60,733 nt of DNA from Caballeronia udeis (GTDB lineage: Bacteria; Pseudomonadota; Gammaproteobacteria; Burkholderiales; Burkholderiaceae), in the NCBI RefSeq assembly GCF_001544555.2, contig NZ_FCOK02000060.1, positions 1 to 60,733 of the forward strand. The letters run 5' to 3'. Positions within the stretch are counted from its first letter, which is position 1. Each line of letters begins with the position of its first letter. Under the pieces are notes generated by a model. That model was not told the DNA's origin. It saw only the letters and a list, made by a program, of their open reading frames with translations, and searched no databases. Made by a program: the position numbers and the translations under genes. This document shows, piece by piece, positions 28,232 through 36,647 of this stretch.

Positions 28232-29695
28232 ATGCACTTCGAGTGGCAGGACTGGCTTCATCTCGGCACGTTTGTGATCATCGCCCATTTGCTGGGCGCG
28301 GCCGCAGCATGCCACGCAGTGCTCAACACGCGCACCTCGCAAGGCGCGGTCGCGTGGGCCGTGTCGCTGGTCGCCATGCCCTACTTCACGCTGATCCCGT
28401 ATCTCTTTCTCGGGCGCAGCAAGTTCGCCGGGTATATCGACGCGCGTCGGCTGGAAAACGAGATCCTGCGCAAGAGCACGCACCCGGCGGAATGGAATTT
28501 CCCCGATGAAGCCGCCCGCCTGCGCGGCGCGGCAGCAGGGGACCCCGCGGAGTATCTGGGGCATCCGACCATACGCGCGCTGACACGTTTGAGCGGCATG
28601 CCGTTCCTGCGCGGCAACTCGGTACGTGTGCTGATCAATGGCGACGCCACGTTCGACGCAATCTTCAAGGCCATCGAGGCCGCGAAGGTCTATGTGATCG
28701 TGCAGTTCTTCATTGTCCGCGACGATGAACTCGGCAATAAGCTGAAAGACCTGCTGATCAAAAAAGCGCAGCAAGGCGTGCGGGTCTATTTTCTCTACGA
28801 CAGTATCGGCAGCTTCGATTTGCCGAAACGCTACGTCGACACCTTGCGCGCGGGCGGCGTGCAGACGCATCCGTTCGCGACCAAGCGCAAGTTCGTCAAT
28901 CGCTTCCAGATCAACTTTCGCAATCATCGCAAGATCGTGGTGGTTGACGGTGAATGCGCGTTCGTCGGCGGTCACAACGTAGGCGTGGAATATCTCGGCG
29001 CGAATCCGCGTTTGTCGCCCTGGCGCGATACCCACATTGAAGTGCGCGGTCCGGCGGTCGCGAGCATCCAGTTCGTGTTCATTGAAGACTGGTACTGGGC
29101 AACGCAGCGCATTCCGGAAGTGGAAGCCTCGAAGACATCAGCGCACGACATGAGTTGCCTCGTCCTCGCGAGCGGCCCCGCCGACCATCAGGAAACATGC
29201 TCGCTGTTTTTCGTCGAGGCAATCAACGCGGCGCGTTCGCGGATCTGGATCACGACGCCGTATCTGATCCCAGACGAAGCCGTGTTCTCCGCGCTGCGGC
29301 TCGCCGTATTGCGCGGCGTGGACGTGCGTATCCTGATTCCGAGCCGCCGCGATCATCGCGTGGTGTTCGCCGCATCGAAACTCTATGCCTATGATGCGCT
29401 GCTCGCCGGCGTGAAGATTTATCGATATCGCCCGGGCTTCCTGCATCAGAAAGTGGTGCTCGTGGACGACATGTCCGCCGCCATCGGCAGCGCGAATCTG
29501 GACAACCGCTCGTTTCGCCTCAACTTCGAGATCATGGTCCTGACCGTAGACCGGGGTTTTGCCAGCGAAGTCGAGAAAATGCTGCTCGACGACTTCGCGC
29601 AGTCATGGGAAATCAGCCGCGACGACTATCTCGGCGCACCCGCGTGGCGCCGCATGACAATGCACGTCGCGCGTTTGTTTTCACCTATTCTTTGA
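28232..29695 (+). CDS. Cardiolipin synthase (phospholipase D superfamily)
   Basis: This inner membrane enzyme joins phosphatidylglycerol units into cardiolipin. The 487-residue protein has two N-terminal membrane helices (about residues 10-30 and 38-58). Two HKD-type motifs follow, in NHRKIVVVDGECAFVGGHN and LHQKVVLVDDMSAAIGSANL. The layout resembles ClsA. It starts 33 bases after prmB. clsA is the best symbol but paralogues make it uncertain, so I leave it blank. Confidence 0.92.
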   Translation: MHFEWQDWLHLGTFVIIAHLLGAAAACHAVLNTRTSQGAVAWAVSLVAMPYFTLIPYLFLGRSKFAGYIDARRLENEILRKSTHPAEWNFPDEAARLRGAAAGDPAEYLGHPTIRALTRLSGMPFLRGNSVRVLINGDATFDAIFKAIEAAKVYVIVQFFIVRDDELGNKLKDLLIKKAQQGVRVYFLYDSIGSFDLPKRYVDTLRAGGVQTHPFATKRKFVNRFQINFRNHRKIVVVDGECAFVGGHNVGVEYLGANPRLSPWRDTHIEVRGPAVASIQFVFIEDWYWATQRIPEVEASKTSAHDMSCLVLASGPADHQETCSLFFVEAINAARSRIWITTPYLIPDEAVFSALRLAVLRGVDVRILIPSRRDHRVVFAASKLYAYDALLAGVKIYRYRPGFLHQKVVLVDDMSAAIGSANLDNRSFRLNFEIMVLTVDRGFASEVEKMLLDDFAQSWEISRDDYLGAPAWRRMTMHVARLFSPIL

Positions 29696-29701
29696 CGCGT
29701 T

Positions 29702-30622
29702 TTAACCCGCGTACGGTCCGAGGCTATCGGCGAACCGCCGGGCACATTCCAGTCCGAACGCACTCGGCGCAATGCCGCGGTCGTGCCTGACCTCAAACCC
29801 CATTCGCCATGCCGCAATGCGCTTGCCATAGCAGGTAAGCGCGTCGAGCGACTGCATCACGAAAACAATCGCCGGCAACACCTCCTCGTAGTGCCGCTGC
29901 GCCGCGGCCGGGTCGTGCGCGAATGCCCGATAGATTTCCACCTGATGATCGAAGCTGTCGGGCGCGACGATCATGCCCGCGCAGCCGGCGCGCAAGTTGT
30001 CGAGCAACTCCTGGCCGCCGCGCCCGTTGAAGACCGGCATTGTGCTACCGGCCGCCGCCAGGCAGTCAATGGTCGTACGCAGTACCGTCGCCGCGCCCTC
30101 ACCCTTCAACCAGCGGAAGTTCGGACATTGCTGAGCCAGTTCGGCCAGCGCTTCCGGCGACAAACCGACGCCCAGATACTCGGGCGCGTTTTGAATGCCC
30201 GCGCCTGCCGTGCCGGTCAAACCGTTCATGACGGCGGCGAAGAAATCGAAGTAAAACCGCTCGGGCTCGGTGCGCGTGGATGGCGGTTGCAGGATCAGCC
30301 ATTGCGCGCCGTATGCCACAGCGCAGTTGCCGAATTCGGTCTGCTCCCGGACAGTGTCGCCGGTGACGGTAACCGCCAGCGGGACGCGAGATGCAATGTC
30401 CTCGCGCGCCCAGTTCACAAGCTGCTCGCGCTCAGCACGCGACAGCCGCTGAACCTCGGTTGCAAGCCCCAGTGTCACGATGCCGGGAGCACCCGCGGCA
30501 ATGGTCCGCTCGACCTGCACGCGCATGGCGTCACGATCAAGCTGGTTGTGTTCATCGAAATAGGCGTAGAGGACCGGCCAGATACCGGCGGGCGAATAGT
30601 CGTGTTTCAAAGTCATGTGCAT
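29702..30622 (-). CDS. DapA-superfamily sugar-acid enzyme, probably 2-keto-3-deoxyarabonate dehydratase-like
   Basis: This 306-residue class I aldolase-fold protein of the DHDPS/N-acetylneuraminate lyase superfamily has a likely Schiff-base Lys in FRWLKGEGAATVL and a Tyr in NAPEYLGVGL. It lies 19 bases after the stop of an arabinonate-type dehydratase, so the substrate is probably the 2-keto-3-deoxy acid that enzyme makes. In the Azospirillum-type pathway the equivalent step yields alpha-ketoglutarate semialdehyde. It is unlikely to be the lysine-pathway DapA. Two in-frame ATG codons (30622 and 30616) are possible starts; I chose the first for its GAAG upstream. Confidence 0.72.
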   Translation of the reverse strand: MHMTLKHDYSPAGIWPVLYAYFDEHNQLDRDAMRVQVERTIAAGAPGIVTLGLATEVQRLSRAEREQLVNWAREDIASRVPLAVTVTGDTVREQTEFGNCAVAYGAQWLILQPPSTRTEPERFYFDFFAAVMNGLTGTAGAGIQNAPEYLGVGLSPEALAELAQQCPNFRWLKGEGAATVLRTTIDCLAAAGSTMPVFNGRGGQELLDNLRAGCAGMIVAPDSFDHQVEIYRAFAHDPAAAQRHYEEVLPAIVFVMQSLDALTCYGKRIAAWRMGFEVRHDRGIAPSAFGLECARRFADSLGPYAG

Positions 30623-30641
30623 TGAACATGATCTTCGATGT

Positions 30642-32354
30642 TCAGTGAGAGTCGCGCGGCACGGGTGCGCCGCTCGCGCCGACCAGGAAATCGAGGTCCG
30701 CGCCCTCGTCCGCCTGCAGCACGTGATCAACGTAGAGCTTCACATAACCGCGCAGGGGCGACGCCGGCCTGGACCACGCCGCACGCCGCCGTTCAAGCTC
30801 TTCATCGGACACTTCCAGATGCAGCCGGCGCGCCTCGACATCGAGTTCGATCATGTCGCCGGTCTGCACGAACGCCAGCGGACCGCCCGCCGCCGCTTCC
30901 GGCGACACATGCAACACGACCGCGCCATACGCGGTACCGCTCATCCGGCCATCCGAGATGCGAACCATGTCGGTAATGCCTTTTTGCAGCACTTTTTTCG
31001 GCAGCGGCATGTTGCCGACTTCAGCAAAACCCGGATAACCCTTCGGCCCCGCGCCCTTCAACACCATCACGCAATGCTCGTCGATATCGAGCGTTTCGTC
31101 GTCCACCTTCGCGTGCAACTCCTCCACGGTCTCGAACACAACCGCGCGGCCGCGATGTTTCAGCAAATGTTGCGTTGCCGCCGATGGTTTGATCACCGCG
31201 CCATTCGGCGCAAGATTTCCCCTCAGCACGGCGATACCGGCCCTGGGCTTGAACGGCGCCGCAAACAGCGTGATGACTTTTTCGTCGTCATTGCGGGCAC
31301 CGGACACGTTGTCCCAGATCGTCTTGCCGTTCACGGTCAGCGCGTCCTTGTGCAGCAGGCCTTGTTCGCCAAGCTGCTTCAGCACGGCCGGCAAGCCACC
31401 CGCGTAGTAGAAGTCCTCCATCAGGTATTCGCCCGACGGCTGGAGATTCACGAGGCACGGAACGTCCGAACCCAGATCCCAGTCGTCGAGCGTCAACGGC
31501 ACGCCAATGCGCCTGGCGAGCGCAATCAGGTGCACCACCGCGTTGGTCGATCCGCCAATCGCGGCATTCGTGCGAATCGCGTTCTCGAAGGCTTCGCGCG
31601 TGAGGATGCGGTCCATGGTGAGGTCTTCGTGCACCATGTCGACAATACGCCGGCCAGCCATATGCGCCAGCACCTGACGGCGGGCATCGACGGCGGGAAT
31701 GGCTGCGTTATGCGGCAAGCCCATGCCCAGCGCTTCGACCATCGACGCCATGGTGGAGGCCGTGCCCATCGTCATGCAATGTCCTCGCGAACGGTTCATG
31801 CACGACTCGGCTTCAGTGAATTCCTCTTGCGTCATGGTGCCTGCGCGCACTTCCTCCGACATCTGCCAGACGCCCGTGCCCGAGCCGATAGGCTTGCCGC
31901 GATACCGGCCGTTCAGCATCGGTCCGCCAGATACAGCAAGCGCGGGCAGGTTGCACGACGCCGCGCCCATCAGCAGCGCGGGCGTGGTCTTGTCGCAGCC
32001 GACAAGCAGGATCACGCCGTCAAGCGGATTGCCGCGAATGGATTCCTCCACATCCATGGATGCCAGATTGCGAAACAGCATGGCGGTCGGTCTAAGGTTC
32101 GACTCGCCGAGGGACATCACCGGGAATTCGAGCGGCAGCCCGCCCGCCTCGCGAACACCGCGTTTCACGTACTCGGCCAGCTCGCGGAAATGAGCGTTGC
32201 ACGGCGTCAGTTCCGACCAGGTATTGCAGATGCCGATGACCGGACGGCCATCGAAATTGTCGTGAGGAATGCCTTGGTTTTTCATCCACGAGCGATGAAT
32301 GAAACCATCCTTGCCGTGTGTCCCGAACCATTGTTGCGAGCGAAGTTTGCGCAT
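30642..32354 (-). CDS. IlvD/Edd-family dehydratase, L-arabinonate dehydratase-like
   Basis: This Fe-S dehydratase of the IlvD/Edd family converts aldonic acids to 2-keto-3-deoxy acids. The 570-residue protein has family blocks VGCDKTTPALLMGAASC (cluster Cys), SRGHCMTMGTASTMASMVE and VRISDGRMSGTAYG. The start (RKLRSQQWFG, then HRSWMKNQG) and the C-terminal tail ending KDSH-like (PRDSH) strongly resemble rhizobial L-arabinonate dehydratases as I remember them. Related aldonates such as D-fuconate or D-xylonate cannot be excluded. It lies between its likely regulator and the DapA-like gene. Confidence 0.82.
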   Translation of the reverse strand: MRKLRSQQWFGTHGKDGFIHRSWMKNQGIPHDNFDGRPVIGICNTWSELTPCNAHFRELAEYVKRGVREAGGLPLEFPVMSLGESNLRPTAMLFRNLASMDVEESIRGNPLDGVILLVGCDKTTPALLMGAASCNLPALAVSGGPMLNGRYRGKPIGSGTGVWQMSEEVRAGTMTQEEFTEAESCMNRSRGHCMTMGTASTMASMVEALGMGLPHNAAIPAVDARRQVLAHMAGRRIVDMVHEDLTMDRILTREAFENAIRTNAAIGGSTNAVVHLIALARRIGVPLTLDDWDLGSDVPCLVNLQPSGEYLMEDFYYAGGLPAVLKQLGEQGLLHKDALTVNGKTIWDNVSGARNDDEKVITLFAAPFKPRAGIAVLRGNLAPNGAVIKPSAATQHLLKHRGRAVVFETVEELHAKVDDETLDIDEHCVMVLKGAGPKGYPGFAEVGNMPLPKKVLQKGITDMVRISDGRMSGTAYGAVVLHVSPEAAAGGPLAFVQTGDMIELDVEARRLHLEVSDEELERRRAAWSRPASPLRGYVKLYVDHVLQADEGADLDFLVGASGAPVPRDSH

Positions 32355-32438
32355 GTCCTTGTCTCCGGGCGAAGGGCCGTTGGGGTTGTTGCAGGTTGTT
32401 GTGGCGGATGGGCGTGCCGGTTCAGCGACTGCGCACGA

Positions 32439-33236
32439 CTACCCAATGTCCTGTTCTCGCGAGTCCACCTGGCTGGTCACCTGATCGCCGGCTGCAACCG
32501 CGGCACGCACCGCGACCTTCTCCAGCACATTGAAGTCACGTTGCGTCGCGAGCAGCAACCGCGTCATTGCCGCGTGCGCCTCTGCGGGCTGGCGGCGCCG
32601 GATCGCATCGAACACTGCACGATGCTGTTCCAGCGATGCCTGCGCCGATAGCGCTTGCCCACCGGTCAGGCGAATTCCCGCGTCCAGCGCAGCCCGGACC
32701 GTGCCGATCAATTGCGTGAAAACCCAATTCCCGGCCGCCTCGATAATGCCCGCGTGAAAAGCAACGTCCGCTGCCGCCCAGCCCGCGCCGCGCGTACCGT
32801 CCGCCTCGCTTGCCATTGCGTTGAGCGACGCTTCGATACGAACCAGGTGATCCTCGGACGCTCGTGCTGCGGCGAGCTCGGCGGCACCTGGCTCGATCAA
32901 CAGACGCGCTTCGACGAGCGCCAGAAAAAAAGACACATCCTCCACGCGCAATACCGCGACGCCCAACACCGATGCGTCCAGCAACTTCCACGATTCGCGC
33001 GCTAGAACGGTCGCGCCCTTGCGCCGTCTGCTCTCGATCAGGCCGAGTGACGCGAGCTTCTGCATCGCCTCCCGCGCCGCCGTCCGGCTCACGCCATGCG
33101 CGGCGGCGAGTTCCATTTCGTTCGGCAAGCTCGCGCCGACCGGGTAGGCGCCCGAGAGAATCGCATCGACGAGGTGGACGACAATCGCCTCATGAAGCTT
33201 CGTCATGGTCGGCGAGGCTGCGTTTTCTGATTTCAT
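32439..33236 (-). CDS. GntR-family transcriptional regulator with FCD domain
   Basis: This 265-residue regulator has an N-terminal winged helix (ILSGAYPVGASLPNEMELAA then GVSRTAAREAMQKLASLGLI, residues 27-70) and a C-terminal all-helical FCD ligand domain (about residues 95-235). FCD domains bind small organic acids through metal-holding His and Asp residues; DVAFHAGIIEAAGN carries a candidate pair. It heads the dehydratase operon and probably represses it until the sugar acid is present. A palindrome upstream (33301-33313) is a candidate site. Confidence 0.88.
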   Translation of the reverse strand: MKSENAASPTMTKLHEAIVVHLVDAILSGAYPVGASLPNEMELAAAHGVSRTAAREAMQKLASLGLIESRRRKGATVLARESWKLLDASVLGVAVLRVEDVSFFLALVEARLLIEPGAAELAAARASEDHLVRIEASLNAMASEADGTRGAGWAAADVAFHAGIIEAAGNWVFTQLIGTVRAALDAGIRLTGGQALSAQASLEQHRAVFDAIRRRQPAEAHAAMTRLLLATQRDFNVLEKVAVRAAVAAGDQVTSQVDSREQDIG

Positions 33237-33602
33237 CGAAGCGGCGGGCTCATGTCAGTCGAAAAACTAAATCATACATAATCGTCGGCAAAAAGCCGAA
33301 TATGTACGACATAATTTCACACTCACCCAAGGTCACCGGGAGCCGTTGTCGGTCGTGAGTCAGCCGTGACAGGCTGTCCAGAGGGTCGCGGAGCCTCATT
33401 GCCGGCGACTCACACAGAAGCCCGTGGCGCTCGATACAGACGTGCGGAGAGAGCCCAGGCGCTTGCCCGCGAACTCGCGGTGAATAGCATGTAGATCGGC
33501 GACGCCCGGCCGGACGCCGCGGTCAGAAACGCGGGAGTAAGGTCTTCAGCACAACCGGTGACCTATGCCCGCGCGAATAAACCAGATAGTGGAATTCAGC
33601 CG
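33237..33602. other. Upstream region of the FCD regulator operon
   Basis: This 366-base gap between the FCD regulator and the glutathione peroxidase gene is AT-rich near the regulator. It contains the palindrome described separately and a small TCGGC/GCCGA hairpin at 33285-33299. The remainder toward 33602 shows no gene; the peroxidase gene ends at its left-hand border on the same strand. Confidence 0.4.
33301..33313. promoter_or_regulatory. Palindromic operator candidate for the FCD regulator
   Basis: TATGT-ACG-ACATA is a 13-bp palindrome with five-base arms about 65 bases upstream of the regulator start. A partial related sequence, ATCATACATAAT, lies 20-30 bases closer (about 33271-33282). 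GntR/FCD regulators typically bind short palindromes of the GT-N-AC kind next to their own promoter, so autoregulation is likely. Confidence 0.5.
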
Positions 33603-34082
33603 TCAGAGCAACTTTTCGATATCACTGGAAAGCGCGTCCGGTTTCGTCACTGAGCCGAACCGGGTGATCACGTTGCCTTCCTTGTCGACCAGGAACTTGG
33701 TGAAGTTCCACTTGATGCCCTCGGTCCCGAGCACGCCCGGCGCCTCTTCGGTCAGATAGCGGAACAGCGGATGCGCATTCGCCCCGTTCACGTCGATCTT
33801 CGCAAACATGGGAAACGTAACGCCGTAGTTCTGCTCGCAAAAGCTGCCAATTTGAGCCGCATCGCCGGGTTCCTGCTTGCCGAACTGGTTGCACGGGAAA
33901 CCCAGCACCGCAAAGCCGCGCTCTGCGTAACGTTCGTACAACTCCTGCAAACCCTTGTACTGCGGCGTGAATCCGCACTCGCTCGCGGTGTTCACGATCA
34001 ACAGTACCTTGCCCTGGTAGCTCTCCATGCTGACGGTTTCGCCGCCGAGTGTTTCCGCTGAAAACGAGTAGATAGGGTTCAT
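33603..34082 (-). CDS. Glutathione peroxidase-family thiol peroxidase
   Basis: This 159-residue protein reduces hydroperoxides. It has the peroxidatic Cys (a TGC codon, not selenocysteine) in NTASECGFTPQYKGLQELY, the block LGFPCNQFGKQEPGD and WNFTKFLVDKEGNV. It is of the short, non-animal type, similar to BtuE, which may use thioredoxin as well as glutathione. It is a single gene, convergent with nothing and divergent from the ABC-F gene. Confidence 0.92.
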   Translation of the reverse strand: MNPIYSFSAETLGGETVSMESYQGKVLLIVNTASECGFTPQYKGLQELYERYAERGFAVLGFPCNQFGKQEPGDAAQIGSFCEQNYGVTFPMFAKIDVNGANAHPLFRYLTEEAPGVLGTEGIKWNFTKFLVDKEGNVITRFGSVTKPDALSSDIEKLL

Positions 34083-34238
34083 TCGATGCTCCGCTTGAAA
34101 AAATCCAGTCTAAGCGAAACACGGGTCAAAAAACATCTGGCCGAACGGCCAACGGCGCGCCAACGTCGATGAGCCGGCGGCGACCACCCGCGCCGGTCTA
34201 AAATAGCGTTTTCCCGTACTTGCCTGGGTCTCCACGCC

Positions 34239-36182
34239 GTGATTCGCTTCAACCAGTTCAGCCTTGCCCGCGGCATCAAACCGCTCTTCGAACAGATTAC
34301 GTTCGCGCTCAATCCTGGCGAAAAGGCGGGGCTCATCGGCGCTAACGGCGCGGGGAAGTCCACGCTCTTCTCCGTGCTGCGCGGCGATCTGCACGCCGAC
34401 GGTGGCGATTTCTCGATGCCGCCGTCGTGGCAAATCGCGCACGTCGCGCAGGAAACGCCGGCCGTGGACCGCACCGCGCTCGACTACACGCTCGACGGCG
34501 ACACGCAATTACGGCGCATAGAAGCGCGGATTGCGGCGGCATCGGCCGCTCACGACGGCGCCGCTGAAGCCGACGCGCACGCCGCCTTCGCCGACGCCGA
34601 CGGTTACACCGCCCCCGCCCGTGCCGAAACCCTGCTGATCGGCCTGGGCTTCACGCTCGCGCAAACGAAAGAACCGGTGACGAGCTTCTCCGGCGGGTGG
34701 CGCATGCGCCTGAACCTGGCGCAGGCGCTGATGTGCCGTTCGGACTTGCTGCTGCTCGATGAACCAACGAACCACCTGGATCTCGATGCCATCGTGTGGC
34801 TGGAAGACTGGCTGCATCGTTATCCGGGAACGCTGATCGTGATCTCGCACGATCGTGAATTCCTCGATTCCGCCTGCAACGTGACGCTGCATCTGGAGAA
34901 CCGGCAAATCAAGCGGTACGGCGGCAATTACAGCCAGTTCGAAATCCTGCGCGCACAGCAGATCGCGTTGCAACAGAGCGCGTACGAGAAACAGCAAAAG
35001 ACGGTGGAGCATTTGCAAAGCTTCATCAACCGATTCAAGGCGCAGGCGACCAAGGCAAAGCAGGCGCAAAGCCGCGTGAAAGCTTTGGAGCGCATGGAGA
35101 TCATCGCGCCGGCGCATGCGTCTTCGCCGTTCACGTTCGAGTTCCGCACGCCCGATGCCGCACCGAACCCGATGATGGTAATGGACGCCGTGCGCTGCGG
35201 TTATCACACGGAAGCAGGTGAAGTGCCGATCGTGGAAGGGGTCACACTGTCCATCCAGAACGGTCAGCGAATCGGCCTGCTAGGTGCAAACGGCCAGGGG
35301 AAATCGACACTCATCAAGACGCTGGCGGGCACGCTTGAAGCGTTGAGCGGGACGGTGCGTGAAGGCAAGGGCCTGCGGATTGGCTATTTCGCGCAGCATC
35401 AACTCGAAACGCTGCGTCCGGATGACTCCGCGCTCCAGCACGTCGCGCGCCTTGCTCCGGACACGCGCGAACAGGAATTACGCGATTTCCTCGGTGGGTT
35501 CAATTTTTCCGGTGAGATGGCAACCGCGAAGATCGCGCCGTTTTCCGGCGGAGAAAAGGCACGGCTCGCGCTTGCGCTGATCATCTGGCAAAAGCCCAAT
35601 TTGCTGCTGCTCGACGAACCGACGAATCATCTGGATCTTGAAACGCGTCACGCGCTGACTATGGCGCTCGCGCAATTCGAAGGCACGCTGATCCTGGTGT
35701 CGCACGATCGCCATTTGCTGCGCGCCACCACGGATAATTTCATGCTCGTGGCCAAACATCGGCTGCAGCCGTTCGACGGCGATCTCGACGATTATCGCGA
35801 CTGGTTGCTGCAGCACGCGGCCGAGCAGCGAGCGGCGGCCAAGGAGATGGGCGGCAATGGCAATGGTTCAGCGGACGATTCGCTGGAATCGGGGCAGAAC
35901 CGCAAGGAGCAGCGTCGTCAGGAAGCACAAGAGCGGCAGAAGCTCTCGCATTTGAAAAAGCCGCTGCAATCGCGGATTTCAAAGATCGAGAAGGAGATGG
36001 ACAAGCTGAATGCCGAGAAAGCCCAACTCGATATTTTCGTGGCCGACGCCGCCAGCTACGAGCCCGCCATGAAGACGAAACTCACGGAATCGATTCGTCG
36101 CCAGGCCGATGTGAACGGTCAATTGGAAGCGCTCGAAGCGCAATGGCTCGAGGCGCACGAGGAGCTGGAACAGATTGGCTGA
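34239..36182 (+). CDS. ABC-F family ATPase (YheS-like)
   Basis: This soluble ATPase has two ABC domains and no membrane part; ABC-F proteins act on ribosomes. The 647-residue protein has Walker A motifs GANGAGKSTL and GANGQGKSTL, signatures SFSGGWRMRLNLAQAL and FSGGEKARLALAL, Walker B LLLDEPTNHLDLD twice, an inter-domain linker rich in Gln and Lys (residues about 240-290), and a C-terminal coiled coil rich in Lys and Glu (about 560-645). The start is GTG at 34239. It resembles E. coli YheS more than Uup or EttA. Confidence 0.92.
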   Translation: MIRFNQFSLARGIKPLFEQITFALNPGEKAGLIGANGAGKSTLFSVLRGDLHADGGDFSMPPSWQIAHVAQETPAVDRTALDYTLDGDTQLRRIEARIAAASAAHDGAAEADAHAAFADADGYTAPARAETLLIGLGFTLAQTKEPVTSFSGGWRMRLNLAQALMCRSDLLLLDEPTNHLDLDAIVWLEDWLHRYPGTLIVISHDREFLDSACNVTLHLENRQIKRYGGNYSQFEILRAQQIALQQSAYEKQQKTVEHLQSFINRFKAQATKAKQAQSRVKALERMEIIAPAHASSPFTFEFRTPDAAPNPMMVMDAVRCGYHTEAGEVPIVEGVTLSIQNGQRIGLLGANGQGKSTLIKTLAGTLEALSGTVREGKGLRIGYFAQHQLETLRPDDSALQHVARLAPDTREQELRDFLGGFNFSGEMATAKIAPFSGGEKARLALALIIWQKPNLLLLDEPTNHLDLETRHALTMALAQFEGTLILVSHDRHLLRATTDNFMLVAKHRLQPFDGDLDDYRDWLLQHAAEQRAAAKEMGGNGNGSADDSLESGQNRKEQRRQEAQERQKLSHLKKPLQSRISKIEKEMDKLNAEKAQLDIFVADAASYEPAMKTKLTESIRRQADVNGQLEALEAQWLEAHEELEQIG

Positions 36183-36203
36183 ACGCCCGCTGCTCAACCA
36201 GCC

Positions 36204-36467
36204 TTAACGCCTGGGCAGGGTTTGCCGCGGCATTCCTTCGTCGTCGACCAGTACGTGTTTGCGTCCCTTGACGTGGCGCCGAATGGTCGCCACTACCTCG
36301 TCTTCGGTCACGTCTTCGGCCACTACACGACGCGATATCTGCCCTTCTGCGTCGATCCACTCCACGATCCGGCATCCGCCGCCCCATGGCTGCTGAATAG
36401 GCGCGGATACGCGGCAGCCGCGCAGATGGAATGAAGGGCGAGACAAAGTTTGATCTGCGTGTTTCAA
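36204..36467 (-). CDS. Small hypothetical protein, probably Burkholderia-restricted
   Basis: This 87-residue protein from a TTG at 36467 has AAGGA seven bases upstream. The frame stays open to 36518, but that part lacks a ribosome site. The core reads CRVSAPIQQPWGGGCRIVEW and then DVTEDEVVATIRRHVKGRKHV, with a basic tail. I recall similar small proteins in Burkholderia (possibly DUF2866), but this is unverified. It lies between the ABC-F gene and radA on the opposite strand to the ABC-F gene. Function unknown. Confidence 0.55.
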   Translation of the reverse strand: MKHADQTLSRPSFHLRGCRVSAPIQQPWGGGCRIVEWIDAEGQISRRVVAEDVTEDEVVATIRRHVKGRKHVLVDDEGMPRQTLPRR

Positions 36468-36647
36468 GGCGTGGTCCTTTTTCCTTTTGCGCTCGTATCC
36501 GGGTTTGTCGCGATACAAGGATAGAAAAAGCCCGCCCCGCGTGGGTTACATGAACCTCGCAGTTTTTTACATCACATTACTAAGGGACGGATCGGCGACG
36601 CCCTCGCGGCGTGCCCCCTCGCGACCCCGACGCCGCAGTGAATGGCC

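Noticed and set aside
33960..34000. Selenocysteine in the glutathione peroxidase
   Set aside because: The active-site codon is TGC, an ordinary Cys.
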